Positions 50,872 through 60,460 of a DNA stretch of 64,000 nucleotides are shown here, piece by piece. The notes beneath the pieces are model-generated. The model searched no databases and was not told the DNA's origin. It worked only from the letters and a program-made list of their open reading frames with translations. The DNA is taken from positions 19,233-83,232 of the forward strand of contig JANPIN010000070.1 of assembly GCA_031425035.1 (NCBI GenBank), written 5' to 3'. The position numbers were made by a program, and so were the translations under genes. The first letter of the stretch is position 1. Every line of letters begins with the position of its first letter. Origin of the DNA: M3007 sp031425035. GTDB taxonomy: Bacteria; Bacteroidota; Bacteroidia; Chitinophagales; Saprospiraceae.

Positions 50872-51804
50872 CTATAATTTTTTCAGCAGGGCCGGTAGTT
50901 GCCGCAGGGCCGCCAGTTCGCGGTATTTTTCGCTGGCCTCGGCCGCCGGAATACCGAAGTACGCTTTGCCGCCTTCGAGCGATTTGGACACGCCGGCTTT
51001 CGCCGAAATAAGCGCGCCGTCGCCGATCGTGATCGCCTGGGCTATACCGGCCTGGCCGTACATGACCACGTTGTCGCCGACGATAGTTTTGCCGCCAATG
51101 CCCACCTGGGCGGCCAGCAAGCAGTTTTTGCCGATCACCGCGCCATGGCCGATGTGGATCTGGCAATCCAGTTTGCTGCCTTCGCCGATGATGGTGTCGC
51201 CGCTCACGCCCTTATTGATCGTGCAGCCGGCGCCAATATCCACGTGGTCATGAATCACGACGCGGCCGCCGGAGCGCCATTTCTGGAAGGAGCCGTCGGG
51301 CCTTTTTTTGAAATAAAAAGCATCCGAGCCGATGATTGCGCCGGGACCAATGATGACGTGTTCGCCCACCTGGGTGTATTCGCCGAGGTAGGCATTGGCC
51401 TGAATATACGAGTGGGCGCCGATGCTGACGTGGGCCGCAATCACGACGCCCGGCTCGATAATGGCCGTCGGATGTATGTCGGCGCGGTGGCTGACGGCCG
51501 ACGTGAGCGGTTCAAAATGCCGGTAGGCGCGAACCAGCGAATCATAGCACTCGAAGGGCTCATCGACCACCAGGATGACTTTCCCCGGCGGGCATTCGGC
51601 CGGTTCGTTGAAGAGCAGGATGGTGGCCGCGCTGTTCAGGGTTTTGGAAAAATATTTTTTAACATCCGAAAAAGCGATGTCGCCGGACTGGACCTTATGA
51701 ATTTCGTTGATGCCCGTCGCTTCGAGCGTATCGTCGCCAATAATCTGGCTGGCGTTCAGGCGTTCCGCTAATTCGCGGACAGGAATAGGCGTTTTAAATT
51801 TCAT
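50872..51804 (-). CDS. lpxD: UDP-3-O-acylglucosamine N-acyltransferase
   Basis: 310 residues from the ATG at 51804 (MKFKTPIPVRELAERL). It adds the second 3-hydroxyacyl chain to UDP-3-O-acyl-glucosamine in lipid A synthesis. An N-terminal uridine-binding domain (INEIHKVQSGDIAFSDVKKYF) precedes a left-handed beta-helix of hexapeptide repeats (HPTAIIEPGVVIAAHVSIGAHS, VIIGPGAIIGSDAFYFKK, IVGDNVVMYGQAGIAQAITIGDGALI). The catalytic His is expected in DCQIHIGHGAVIG. No lpxC/fabZ lies beside it; many Bacteroidota have a second lpxD in that cluster, so this may be the stand-alone paralogue. Confidence 0.9.
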   Translation of the reverse strand: MKFKTPIPVRELAERLNASQIIGDDTLEATGINEIHKVQSGDIAFSDVKKYFSKTLNSAATILLFNEPAECPPGKVILVVDEPFECYDSLVRAYRHFEPLTSAVSHRADIHPTAIIEPGVVIAAHVSIGAHSYIQANAYLGEYTQVGEHVIIGPGAIIGSDAFYFKKRPDGSFQKWRSGGRVVIHDHVDIGAGCTINKGVSGDTIIGEGSKLDCQIHIGHGAVIGKNCLLAAQVGIGGKTIVGDNVVMYGQAGIAQAITIGDGALISAKAGVSKSLEGGKAYFGIPAAEASEKYRELAALRQLPALLKKL

Positions 51805-51820
51805 CTTCAACAATAGAGGG

Positions 51821-51929
51821 TTTTTACCACATTTGGGCACATGAGAGCATAAAGTTCTTAATGTAAACAATTAATATGTACATTCATTTTGTTTCTCTGT
51901 GCGCTCATGTGCCCTTATGTGGTAAAAAT
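51821..51929. repeat. Inverted repeat of ACCACAT..GGGCACATGAG type
   Basis: The left arm TTTTTACCACATTTGGGCAC (51821-51840) continues ATGAGAGCATAAAG. The right arm (51895-51929) is its reverse complement with a few mismatches. The spacer is 40 bases and AT-rich. The wording resembles the inner arms of the element at 28440-28527. The remaining gap to 52099 shows no gene. Confidence 0.7.
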
Positions 51930-52099
51930 ATTTACACGGTTAAATAAGCAATATCCACTGTGCGGTAAAAATCCGCAGTCACAAAAGTCCTAAATTCGAT
52001 GCTCATTTTGGCCTATGTCTTTTACCTTCCCACCGCGGCTGACATGGGGGCTTGTCATTTCCGCCATACTTTCTACTTTTACCCCAAACCAACGCCTTT

Positions 52100-53701
52100 A
52101 TGACATCACTTCTCCGCACTTCCGTTCTCTTCTGCCTGTTATTATTTTTTGCAAATGCCAACCTGTGGGGCCAGCAACAGCCGGTAGCAGAAATGCGCGG
52201 CGCCTGGATCGCTACGGTCGGCAATATCGACTGGCCTTCCAAGCCGGGCCTGTCCCCCGACCGCCAGAAAATGGAATTCGATAGTCTGCTCGACGTGATG
52301 AAAGCCATGAGTATGAATGCCGTGTTCGTGCAAATCCGTCCGGCCGGCGACGCGATCTATAAATCGAGTAATGTGCCCTGGAGCAAGTACCTGAGCGGTT
52401 TTCAGGGCGTTGCGCCCGGTGATTCGCTCTACGACCCACTGGAGTACATGGTCAAAGCGGCCCATAACCGGCACATGGAGTTCCACGCCTGGATGAACCC
52501 TTACCGCGCCACCTTCGACCTCGATACGGCCAGTCTGGCGGCCAATCACCCCCTGCGGGCATTGCCGGCGGCCCGGAAAGCAGAATGGTTTTTCCGCTAC
52601 GGCAACAAATACTATTTCAATCCGGGTAACCCGCTGGTCATCCGCTATTTAACCAATGTCGTGCAGGATGTAGTGCTGCGCTACGATATTGACGGCATCC
52701 ACTTCGACGACTATTTTTATCCGTACAAGGAGCCCAATCAGGTAATCAATGACTATAACCAGTTTGCACTTGATCCGCGTGGATTTACCAACATCGACGA
52801 CTGGCGGCGCAACAACGTCAACATGCTGATCGAGGGCGTTTCCAAGGGCATCAAGAAAATTAAACCCTATTGCAAATTCGGCGTAGGCCCCTTCGGCGTA
52901 TGGCGGAATCTGGATAAAGACCCCATCAACGGTTCCGACACGCGGGCCGGCGTGACCTGCTACGACGATCTTTACGCCGATGTGCTGCTCTGGCTCCGCA
53001 ACGGCTGGATCGATTATGTGGCGCCACAGGTGTACTGGAGCATCGGTTTTCAGCCGGCCGACTATGCTAAAATCGTGGACTGGTGGAGCAAGCATACCTA
53101 CGGACGCCAGTTGTACATCGGCCACGCGGCCTATAAAATCAATAACAGCCCCAATGACCCGAACTGGATGTTACCGGATGAAATCAGCCGTCAGATTGCG
53201 ATCAACCGGGCCAACCCCAACGTGCAGGGCAGTATATTTTTCTCTTTAAAACCTTTGCTGCGCAATCAGCTGGGCGTGCAGGACAGCCTGATCAAAAAAC
53301 TATACGCGACGGCGGCGCTCATGCCCCCCATGCCGGCGCTCTCCAAAATACCCCCGGCTACCCCGCAAATTTGCCGTGCGCTGGGTACGAAAAACTCTAT
53401 TAAGCTGGCCTGGAATGCCTGCGAAGTGCTCTCGGGGGAGGAGATGCCCTATTATTTTGGCATTTATCGTTTTGTCGGCGAACTGGTTGGCGACTTCAAG
53501 GATCCGCGAAATCTGCTGGCCATGACGCCGTACGATAACGAAAAATGGATTTTTGAAGACCTGACCGCGCTGACGGACGAGCATTATACCTACGTACTGC
53601 TGGCTTATAATCGCCTGAATGTAGCCAGTTACAGCAGTGAACCTTTGTACGTCAAAAAAACACGGACGGGCGCGCGGGTGAAACGGAGAAGCAGCCGGTG
53701 A
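52100..53701 (+). CDS. GHL10-type glycoside hydrolase-like secreted protein
   Basis: 533 residues from the ATG at 52100, followed by a signal peptide (SVLFCLLLFFANANLWGQ). The GHL10 (DUF187) barrel is clear: EMRGAWIATVGNIDWPSKPG at the start, NAVFVQIRPAGDAIYKS, EFHAWMNPYRA, DIDGIHFDDYFYPYKEP (putative acidic pair), WIDYVAPQVYWS and GSIFFSLKPL. The C-terminal about 100 residues look like a fibronectin III-type domain (IKLAWNACEVLSGEEMPYYFGIYRF). It probably acts on a peptidoglycan-linked or extracellular glycan; substrate unproven. A TACTTTTA box near 52076 may be the -7 element. Confidence 0.88.
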   Translation: MTSLLRTSVLFCLLLFFANANLWGQQQPVAEMRGAWIATVGNIDWPSKPGLSPDRQKMEFDSLLDVMKAMSMNAVFVQIRPAGDAIYKSSNVPWSKYLSGFQGVAPGDSLYDPLEYMVKAAHNRHMEFHAWMNPYRATFDLDTASLAANHPLRALPAARKAEWFFRYGNKYYFNPGNPLVIRYLTNVVQDVVLRYDIDGIHFDDYFYPYKEPNQVINDYNQFALDPRGFTNIDDWRRNNVNMLIEGVSKGIKKIKPYCKFGVGPFGVWRNLDKDPINGSDTRAGVTCYDDLYADVLLWLRNGWIDYVAPQVYWSIGFQPADYAKIVDWWSKHTYGRQLYIGHAAYKINNSPNDPNWMLPDEISRQIAINRANPNVQGSIFFSLKPLLRNQLGVQDSLIKKLYATAALMPPMPALSKIPPATPQICRALGTKNSIKLAWNACEVLSGEEMPYYFGIYRFVGELVGDFKDPRNLLAMTPYDNEKWIFEDLTALTDEHYTYVLLAYNRLNVASYSSEPLYVKKTRTGARVKRRSSR

Positions 53702-53785
53702 GCCCAAATGGACCGATATGAGCCGAAAGAGCGCATTGAGCAATCACTGCGCTCTTTTATTTTTACGGCCTATAAAAATCGTCCC

Positions 53786-55066
53786 ATGAGCCCCATCCCC
53801 GAATCCTTTTTACACTTCCTGTGGCGCTGGCGTCGCTTCGATGCCCAAAACCTGCTGACCACCGAGGGCCAAAGTCTGGAAATCCTGCAGCCCGGCGAGC
53901 ATAACACCCATGCCGGTCCCGATTTTTTCAATGCCCGCGTCCGGATTGGTCAAACGCTGTGGGCCGGTAATGTGGAAATGCATTTGCAGGCTTCCGAATG
54001 GATGGTTCATAACCACCAGGAAGATCCCGCTTACGACAATGTGGTGCTGCACGTGGTGCTGGAAGAAGATCAGCCCGTACGGCGCAGCGCCGATGGGTCG
54101 CGCCTGCCCTGCCTGGTTTTGCAGGGTCGGATTCCCCCGAATCTACTGGCCATTTATCAACGCCTGGAACATGAACGCGCCTGGATCCCCTGCCAGGGTT
54201 TCTTTGCCGCCACCCCCGATATTATCCGGCTCAACTGGCTCGACCGCGTGCTGGTGGAACGTCTGGAACAAAAAACGGCGACTATTGCCGAGTTGCTGCT
54301 GACCACGGATAATCACTGGGAAGTGGCTTTTTATCAGCTGCTCGCCCGCAATTTCGGCCTGAAAGTAAATGCCGAACCCTTCGAGGCCCTGGCGCGAACC
54401 CTCCCCCTGAAGATTTTGGCCAAACATAAAAACAACCGGTTACAGGTGGAAGCGCTGATTTTTGGTCAGGCCGGTCTGCTGGAGGATGGCTTTCAGGAAG
54501 AATATCCCCAAGTGCTGGCCAGAGAATACCGGCATCTGGCCCATAAGTACGGATTAACGCCGCTGACGGCCAGTCAGTGGAAATTCCTGCGGCTGCGGCC
54601 GGCCAATTTCCCCTCGGTGCGGCTGGCCCAGTTTGCCGCGCTGGTCCACCAATCTGCCCATTTATTTAGCCAGATACTGGAAAGTACTAACCTGCGCAGC
54701 CTGGAAAACATGTTTGCCGTCCAGCCCGCCGACTACTGGTTCAGTCACTATCAGCTCGATAAACCGTCCAGTCCGCGCAACAAAGCACTGGGCCGCGATT
54801 TCATCCACCTGCTCATTATCAACACCATCGTACCCGTCCTTTTTCACTACGGCCGTTTAAAAGAGGATGCTGACCTCCAGAACCGGGCGCTGTTTCTACT
54901 CGAAGAATTACCTGCAGAAAACAATGCCATCCTGGAAGGCTGGGACGCCCTCGGTATGCGGGCGCGACATGCGTACCAGAGCCAGGCGCTGCTGCATTTA
55001 AAAACGCGCTACTGCGACGCCAAGCGCTGCCTGGAATGTGGGGTAGGGAATTTTATTTTGAAGTAA
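53786..55066 (+). CDS. DUF2851 family protein
   Basis: 426 residues from the ATG at 53786 (MSPIPESFLHFLWRWRRFDA), the usual family start; the longer frame upstream is not conserved-looking. Family features are LEILQPGEHNTHAGPDFFNARVRI, WAGNVEMHLQASEWMVHNH and YDNVVLHVVLEED near the N-terminus, then a helical half ending in CDAKRCLECGVGNFIL with two Cys pairs. The NAGPDF/GNVEMH region has an enzyme-like look, but no activity is known. It follows the GHL10 gene on the same strand after 84 bases. Confidence 0.88.
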   Translation: MSPIPESFLHFLWRWRRFDAQNLLTTEGQSLEILQPGEHNTHAGPDFFNARVRIGQTLWAGNVEMHLQASEWMVHNHQEDPAYDNVVLHVVLEEDQPVRRSADGSRLPCLVLQGRIPPNLLAIYQRLEHERAWIPCQGFFAATPDIIRLNWLDRVLVERLEQKTATIAELLLTTDNHWEVAFYQLLARNFGLKVNAEPFEALARTLPLKILAKHKNNRLQVEALIFGQAGLLEDGFQEEYPQVLAREYRHLAHKYGLTPLTASQWKFLRLRPANFPSVRLAQFAALVHQSAHLFSQILESTNLRSLENMFAVQPADYWFSHYQLDKPSSPRNKALGRDFIHLLIINTIVPVLFHYGRLKEDADLQNRALFLLEELPAENNAILEGWDALGMRARHAYQSQALLHLKTRYCDAKRCLECGVGNFILK

Positions 55067-55092
55067 TGGGCGGCCTGCTTTCGCCGGTCGCC

Positions 55093-56994
55093 TCATTCTT
55101 TTTTCACCAGTACTGCCTGCCCGCCTTCCAGCTTGGCGATGTCCACATAAAACTGCCGCACTTCGCCATAACGTTCGGCCGGCACGGCAACCGCCCGTAT
55201 TTCTATGCGTCGAAACACCTGGATCTGGTCCGGTGCTTGCTCAATTTGCAGCTCATAACGACCGAATTCCGACTCGATATTCTTGCCCGGCGGCACGTTC
55301 TCCGCCGTATAACCAGGTGGAAAATGAATGATGATCGTATCGGTAAGCGTATAACAGTCCGCTATGTATACATCCAGAAAACGATGTTCATCACTGGGTA
55401 GCGAACGGCGGACCGGCAGCATTTTGGTGAGCGGTACGAACATCCGTTTGCCGGAACGGGCGGCATAGCCGGCGGTTTCGATAGCGAAGTCCATACGGGC
55501 CTCCGGAAGCTGAGCGGAGGCCATCAGGCTCAGACGTTGCAATTTCTTCAGGCTGACCGGCAGGCTTTCGGCGAAGGTTTTGTTGCGCTCGGTCAGATTT
55601 TTTTCGTTGGCCAGCGCCCGGTAATAGGGATGCCGGTTGCCAGTGGCCAGCAGGCGCTGCTCGACGATGGCATTGCCCATCTCATCCAGCAGCAGATCAG
55701 TATGGGTTGATTTACGGTTGGCAGCCGGATCGAGGGCGGGCGTGTGGACCAGTTTGCCGCCTTCGGGGGTGAGCAGCAGTGCCGGATGCCCGGCAGTAAA
55801 ATCACCCAGGTAGCCCGGCGGATAGGTGTTGCTGGTACATTCGAGCCAAAGCTGTTCGCCCGGTACAAAAAGGATCATGTGGTTGAACCGCGGTACCGCC
55901 AGGTCGTCATAAATCGCCGGCGCACCATCCGAATCTCCAAAAATCAGGGCCTGGTAAGCTGGAATGCCGACTACTTTCAACAGCGCTTTCATGTAGTTGC
56001 TGAGCGCTTTACAGTCGCCGTACTTCCGGTTGTTTACAAATGCGGCATCGAAGGTCTGCCAGCCGCCTATACCCAGTTGAATACTCACATAGCGCTGATT
56101 TTCCTGCAAATAGCGGTATAGAATGTCTATTTTTTCCCGGTTGGTCGCAGCTTTGGCCGTCAAATTCAGCACGTGGGTTTGTGCCTCGACCGGCAGGTTA
56201 TCGCGGTTTTGGTTGAGGGTATAGAAAAAACGTCCGGCTTCCGTCCAGTTGCTCAAATTGCCGCTGTAATCATCAATTTTAACCTGCTCCGGCGCAAAAA
56301 GCACCTCGGCATATTGTTTCCCAAAGTATGGCTGATTAGATTCATTCGGTTTGGCAGGCAGGTTTTTGACCGTCCAGGTCCAGGTTTTTTCAGTGCCGGT
56401 CGTCGTTATTTTGGGCTGGATATCCGTATTAACGCCCTTCCATTGGAATTGATAACCGACCGGAGCGACGATGGAAAACGAACTTTGCTCTACCGCTTCG
56501 CCCAAACGCTGTACCTCAAAATCCGGAATGCGAAAAAAGCCCCGGATGGTCTCCCGGGTTTTGAACTCGACCGTAAATGGATACGTACTGCTCTCCATTT
56601 CCAGCACCCGGACGCGCTGATCGGTAAATTCATAATCGCTGCTGCTGCCATAGTCCTTCACCTCTTTTTTCCCACTTTCCCTGATGAGCAGACCGTTCTC
56701 GTCATACAGACGCCCTTCCATTTTTTTCAACTGCATAAACTCGTCTTCCAGACAGACCGCCTGGGCAGCATAATGACCCTCCGGTTTCAAAATCGTGATG
56801 GCCCAGCTACGCTCCAGGGTCGCATCGGTCGCACTCTCCACCCGGAAAATGGTTTGTGCGGAGCGCACCACCAGGTGGGCACCGGTTGTCAGGTCTGTTG
56901 GCAATAAAATAGATGGGTAAAAAGAAGACTGCGCCCCGAGCGGCATTGCGGCAGCCAGCAGCAGCAAAATGCCCGGTATTTTCAAAAAAGTCAT
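55093..56994 (-). CDS. DUF3857/transglutaminase-like secreted protein
   Basis: 633 residues with a signal peptide (IPGILLLLAAAMPLGAQ). The DUF3857 domain covers about 50-230 (VRVLEMESSTYPFTVEFKTRETIRGFF). The transglutaminase-like domain follows: KIDILYRYLQENQRYVSIQLGIGGWQTFDAAFVNNRKYGDCKALSNYMKALL carries the Cys in YGDCKAL. His and Asp are expected further on, near NHMILFVPGEQLWLECT. A beta-rich C-terminal domain completes it. Such proteins are common and uncharacterised in Bacteroidota, probably periplasmic. It is the second of a tandem pair. Confidence 0.88.
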   Translation of the reverse strand: MTFLKIPGILLLLAAAMPLGAQSSFYPSILLPTDLTTGAHLVVRSAQTIFRVESATDATLERSWAITILKPEGHYAAQAVCLEDEFMQLKKMEGRLYDENGLLIRESGKKEVKDYGSSSDYEFTDQRVRVLEMESSTYPFTVEFKTRETIRGFFRIPDFEVQRLGEAVEQSSFSIVAPVGYQFQWKGVNTDIQPKITTTGTEKTWTWTVKNLPAKPNESNQPYFGKQYAEVLFAPEQVKIDDYSGNLSNWTEAGRFFYTLNQNRDNLPVEAQTHVLNLTAKAATNREKIDILYRYLQENQRYVSIQLGIGGWQTFDAAFVNNRKYGDCKALSNYMKALLKVVGIPAYQALIFGDSDGAPAIYDDLAVPRFNHMILFVPGEQLWLECTSNTYPPGYLGDFTAGHPALLLTPEGGKLVHTPALDPAANRKSTHTDLLLDEMGNAIVEQRLLATGNRHPYYRALANEKNLTERNKTFAESLPVSLKKLQRLSLMASAQLPEARMDFAIETAGYAARSGKRMFVPLTKMLPVRRSLPSDEHRFLDVYIADCYTLTDTIIIHFPPGYTAENVPPGKNIESEFGRYELQIEQAPDQIQVFRRIEIRAVAVPAERYGEVRQFYVDIAKLEGGQAVLVKKE

Positions 56995-57049
56995 CGTCGG
57001 AATGGGCTAAAGGGATGAACAAGAAAAATTATAACAGCTGCCAGAAAAC

Positions 57050-58993
57050 CTATTGGCCGTGTTTCAATACCAGCTGCATTTGCGTTTTTTCAGCCGCCAG
57101 ATCAAAAAATTTACGCAGCGTAGCATATTCTTGCGGCATAAAAGTGGCTTGGGACAGGTTCATCGTGAGGCGGACCTGTACCAACTGGGGGCTGGATTTC
57201 GCGCAGCTAAAACTGATTTTGCCCCCTTCATTAGGCAGTACAATACGGGCCGCTTCCGGCAGTTCTTCCACGTCATAACCAGGTGGCAATTGCAAATTGA
57301 GCACATAATTCATCTTGACGGGATAGGGGAAATCTACCGGATAGCTGCGCTGTAGTGACTTGAACGGCGATTCATGGACGAAAAAATCCAGCACCGGGCG
57401 GCAGTAAATGAAATCGTTGACCACGTTGGCCGCATTCGGGATCCGGCAGAAAAATTTGATTTGCAACGGCTTATCGAAGTTCGTGCGCGAGGTAATCGTG
57501 ATGGAATCGAAGGTTATTTCCGGATAACTGGTCGCAAAATTTTCTTTTAACACTTCCCGCTCCGATCTATGCGACAGTTCTGCGCGCCAGTCGGCGGCAA
57601 GTGCGCCATTTATATTGATCGTGAACCGCCCCGATAACTCCCCACTTTCCTGAAGTTGCATTTGTCCGAACCAGGCTTCCGTGGCGTCGGGCGCCTGCAG
57701 TTTTTCCCAGAGTGGACTTTTACTGTCGACCACCCAGCCGGCCTGGTTATAATGTTGGTCCTCCGCTTGCCCGACCGGCAGATAAGGATTGGTGGCATCC
57801 AGAACTACACCACCGTCGCCCTTGCGCAAATAAGCCAGGACAGAGTTAAATTGATCGCGAAAGGGATATTTGTCAAACATCTGGCCATTGCTGCGCGTAC
57901 TGATCAGCATAGGCACGGCGTTCAGTCCGGCTTTACGCAGCAGGGCAACCAGGGCCAGGTTCAACTCGGCACTATTACCGGTTTTACGATTAAAAGCATC
58001 GTCCAGCGTGCCTTCGACGTAGTAAGTATGCTCTTCATTCCAGGTGATGTTTTCGGTGACAAAACGGAGTACGCGCTGCGCAATAGTATCCGCTGGATCA
58101 ACCCCGGGTTTCAACTGCGGCGCAAGCACCTTCCACATGTCATTAAAATTCCGGTCATGTTTATATTGATCGCCGAACCCGGACCACTTCTCCATTTCAA
58201 TAGCCAGCTCGCCCCAGTTCGTCATAAACTTTTGCTGTTCCTGGCCGGGAAAGTTCACCGTCTGCAACTGAAAGCCAATATGGGCGCGGTAATCGTCGAG
58301 GGTCGTGATAAAAGGCTCCTTGCGAATGGCTGGCAAATGACCGAGTCCATAGCGGGTAGAGGTGTACTCGGCCACATTTTTGGTTTCCTGCACCTCGAAA
58401 GTGCGGGGGATGTTCGTCAACAGCATATAGTTGAAAAAAGGCGGAATATGTACGGTCACTTCGCTCCAGCGCACCGGCAGATCATCCTGAAAATACCAGT
58501 CGTGTAAGACCTGCACCGTTTCCGTGCTCAACTCGAAGCGATATTCGATAATGCAGCCTTTTTGGAGATTGGGGATAAATACCTTCTTGGCAGACCGGTA
58601 TTTGGAAAGTTTTTCCGTAAAAACGTTATCCGATTTCACTTTCTGCTTTTCACCATTTGGCAAAATCAGCTGCACATCCAGATCGACAATCTTTTCCAGC
58701 CCATCTATGGAATAATAAGGGATCAGCAAATTTCCCTCCGTAAAGGCTTTCACGTCGAATACCTTGATGCGACGGTGCTGCTTGAAGTTAACCAGGTATT
58801 TGCCCAGGGCTCTTAACTCCACCTGACCCACGTCCTGCAAAATAACGGCGGCAGCGGTGGAATCCTCGGGATAAACGGTCATGGCCAGGTCGGCCGCAGA
58901 GATTTTACCCCATTTTTCAGCTTCGTTTTGGGAAAATACAGTCGTGCCCAGAGAGAGAATAAAGACAAGGGTAAGCAGGCTTTTTCGATTCAT
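57050..58993 (-). CDS. DUF3857/transglutaminase-like secreted protein, tandem paralogue
   Basis: 647 residues with a signal peptide (LLTLVFILSLGTTVFSQ). Architecture matches the downstream gene. DUF3857 includes CIIEYRFELSTETVQVLHDWYFQDDLPVRWSEVTVHIP. In the transglutaminase-like part the Cys position of the paralogue (YGDCKAL) reads TGNSAELNLALVALLRKAGL, so the catalytic Cys is Ser here and the domain is probably inactive as a transglutaminase. The C-terminus is beta-rich. It precedes its paralogue by 55 bases in the same operon. Confidence 0.85.
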   Translation of the reverse strand: MNRKSLLTLVFILSLGTTVFSQNEAEKWGKISAADLAMTVYPEDSTAAAVILQDVGQVELRALGKYLVNFKQHRRIKVFDVKAFTEGNLLIPYYSIDGLEKIVDLDVQLILPNGEKQKVKSDNVFTEKLSKYRSAKKVFIPNLQKGCIIEYRFELSTETVQVLHDWYFQDDLPVRWSEVTVHIPPFFNYMLLTNIPRTFEVQETKNVAEYTSTRYGLGHLPAIRKEPFITTLDDYRAHIGFQLQTVNFPGQEQQKFMTNWGELAIEMEKWSGFGDQYKHDRNFNDMWKVLAPQLKPGVDPADTIAQRVLRFVTENITWNEEHTYYVEGTLDDAFNRKTGNSAELNLALVALLRKAGLNAVPMLISTRSNGQMFDKYPFRDQFNSVLAYLRKGDGGVVLDATNPYLPVGQAEDQHYNQAGWVVDSKSPLWEKLQAPDATEAWFGQMQLQESGELSGRFTININGALAADWRAELSHRSEREVLKENFATSYPEITFDSITITSRTNFDKPLQIKFFCRIPNAANVVNDFIYCRPVLDFFVHESPFKSLQRSYPVDFPYPVKMNYVLNLQLPPGYDVEELPEAARIVLPNEGGKISFSCAKSSPQLVQVRLTMNLSQATFMPQEYATLRKFFDLAAEKTQMQLVLKHGQ

Positions 58994-59098
58994 TTTGGAG
59001 GAATTTGAGCATAGAATATGGTACAGGTAGATAAATGTTACTTGCTACTATCATGCCGTAATTATCCAGCGAAGAGGGCAATGATTGACCGGCATAGC

Positions 59099-60163
59099 TT
59101 ACAAACCCGCCACCCAGGCCTTCAACGTCTCTAAAAACGCCTCCGTCTGGAATTCTCCCGGACGAATCCCGGTCGTGTTTTTCACTTCCTGCAAGCCCTT
59201 CTCCAGGTCGATCTGATCCTGCTGCTGCATCAGGAATATATTCTGCGTTGCCAATGATTCGGCCAGGTATTCCTGCTCGGTCTGGCCGGGTGTGGGGATC
59301 AGGATGGCCTTTTTACCCAGGGCCGCCAGGTCCATCACCGAGCTATAGCCGGAGCGACAGACCAGTACCTTACTGGCCAGCAGCGTTTCATTGAGGTTGC
59401 CGGAGGTAAGGAAAGAGACCACTTCCACGTGTTCGGCCGCAAAGTGATGGGCCTTCGCCTTGGTCTTCCCCTGAATAAAAATAAATTTCTTAGACAGCGG
59501 CATGGCCTGTTCCATCAGCCGCTGTTCGAGGATCGTGCGCTGCGGTTCCGGACCGGACAGTACGACCGCAACGTCATATTCCGGTTCGGTGGGTTGCACT
59601 TGCATGCGCGTAAGCAGGCCGATGTACCGGACATCGCGGTGTACCTTATCGTCGCCGTGTGAAAGTTCTCCTGATAGTCCGGGCGCTGCCTGCACGTCGG
59701 GCACCCAAAGGGTATGGAACTTATGCAGGGCCAAACGCAACGTCTGGTTGGCGGCCCATTGCAGTAGTTGGCTCGGTACGCGCAGGTAGAGTTGATGCGT
59801 GATCATCACGCTCTGGGCATGGCGGCTGAAGCAGCCGTAGCGGTTATCGGAAATAATACCCTGAATACCGTATTCTTTGACCAGGCGTTCGGTGGCCCAT
59901 TGTTCGGCCCGTATAGCATAAATCATGCGGGGCAGCTGACGGCCGATCGTAGCGACCATGTTGCCGGAACCGTAGCGCACCCGATAGGAAGGTAATTCAA
60001 AAATAGGTAGTAAAGGAAATTCGGCGCGCAGCAGGTGGAGCGAACGACCATCGGAAGCCAGAAACACCTCGACACCCATGTCACGCAGCGCCTGGATGAG
60101 CGGAATACACCGGGTGACATGGCCCAGGCCCCAATTAAGCGGTGCGACGAGAATACGTTTCAT
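59099..60163 (-). CDS. Glycosyltransferase, GT28/MurG-like fold
   Basis: 354 residues, no signal peptide. The nucleotide-sugar-type glycosyltransferase fold is seen in ILVAPLNWGLGHVTRCIPLIQAL at the N-terminus. The C-terminal donor-binding part is VVSFLTSGNLNETLLASKVLVCRSGYSSVMDLAALGKKAILIPTPGQTEQEYLAE. Similar Bacteroidota proteins are annotated simply as glycosyltransferases. Donor and acceptor are unknown; membrane association is likely by analogy with MurG. No glycan operon is adjacent. Confidence 0.85.
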   Translation of the reverse strand: MKRILVAPLNWGLGHVTRCIPLIQALRDMGVEVFLASDGRSLHLLRAEFPLLPIFELPSYRVRYGSGNMVATIGRQLPRMIYAIRAEQWATERLVKEYGIQGIISDNRYGCFSRHAQSVMITHQLYLRVPSQLLQWAANQTLRLALHKFHTLWVPDVQAAPGLSGELSHGDDKVHRDVRYIGLLTRMQVQPTEPEYDVAVVLSGPEPQRTILEQRLMEQAMPLSKKFIFIQGKTKAKAHHFAAEHVEVVSFLTSGNLNETLLASKVLVCRSGYSSVMDLAALGKKAILIPTPGQTEQEYLAESLATQNIFLMQQQDQIDLEKGLQEVKNTTGIRPGEFQTEAFLETLKAWVAGL

Positions 60164-60288
60164 AGTGTTGCCCTACCCCGCCGGCCGATGACCGGAACGC
60201 TATACGGTAGCGGCTTTAAAATTTCGTTTCGTTTTACAGCGTTTGGGTTTACATTCGCCTTTGTAAAAGTAAACAGACTTTTTTGGTT

Positions 60289-60399
60289 ATGAAAAAAATT
60301 AATTGGATACGGGTGGCTTTTTTCCTGCTTATGCTCGGCATGGTCGTGCTGGAAAGTTGCCGGGCTTTTAAACCGAAATGTAACTGCCCGCATTTTTAA
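60289..60399 (+). CDS. Tiny Cys-rich lipoprotein
   Basis: 36 residues. The start MKKINWIRVAFFLLML is followed by GMVVLESC24RAFKPKCNCPHF. A lipobox-like LESC ends the hydrophobic stretch, leaving a 13-residue mature tail with three Cys (including the lipidated one) and two Pro. A strong terminator follows at once, which supports a real transcript. I recall similar short KCNCP/KCDCP-ending lipoproteins in Bacteroidota, but no function. The gap 60164-60288 upstream holds no clear -7 box. Confidence 0.7.
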   Translation: MKKINWIRVAFFLLMLGMVVLESCRAFKPKCNCPHF

Positions 60400-60418
60400 A
60401 GGGCATCTAAAAAGCAAA

Positions 60419-60460
60419 ACAGGAGTCATCCCGTTCGGGGTGACTCCTGTATGCTTTTGT
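60419..60460 (+). terminator. Rho-independent terminator after the tiny lipoprotein gene
   Basis: A 14-bp stem (60419-60432 with 60437-60450) with a GTTC loop is followed by ATGCTTTTGT. The left flank is A-rich, so it could also end rng read-through on the minus strand. Confidence 0.8.
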
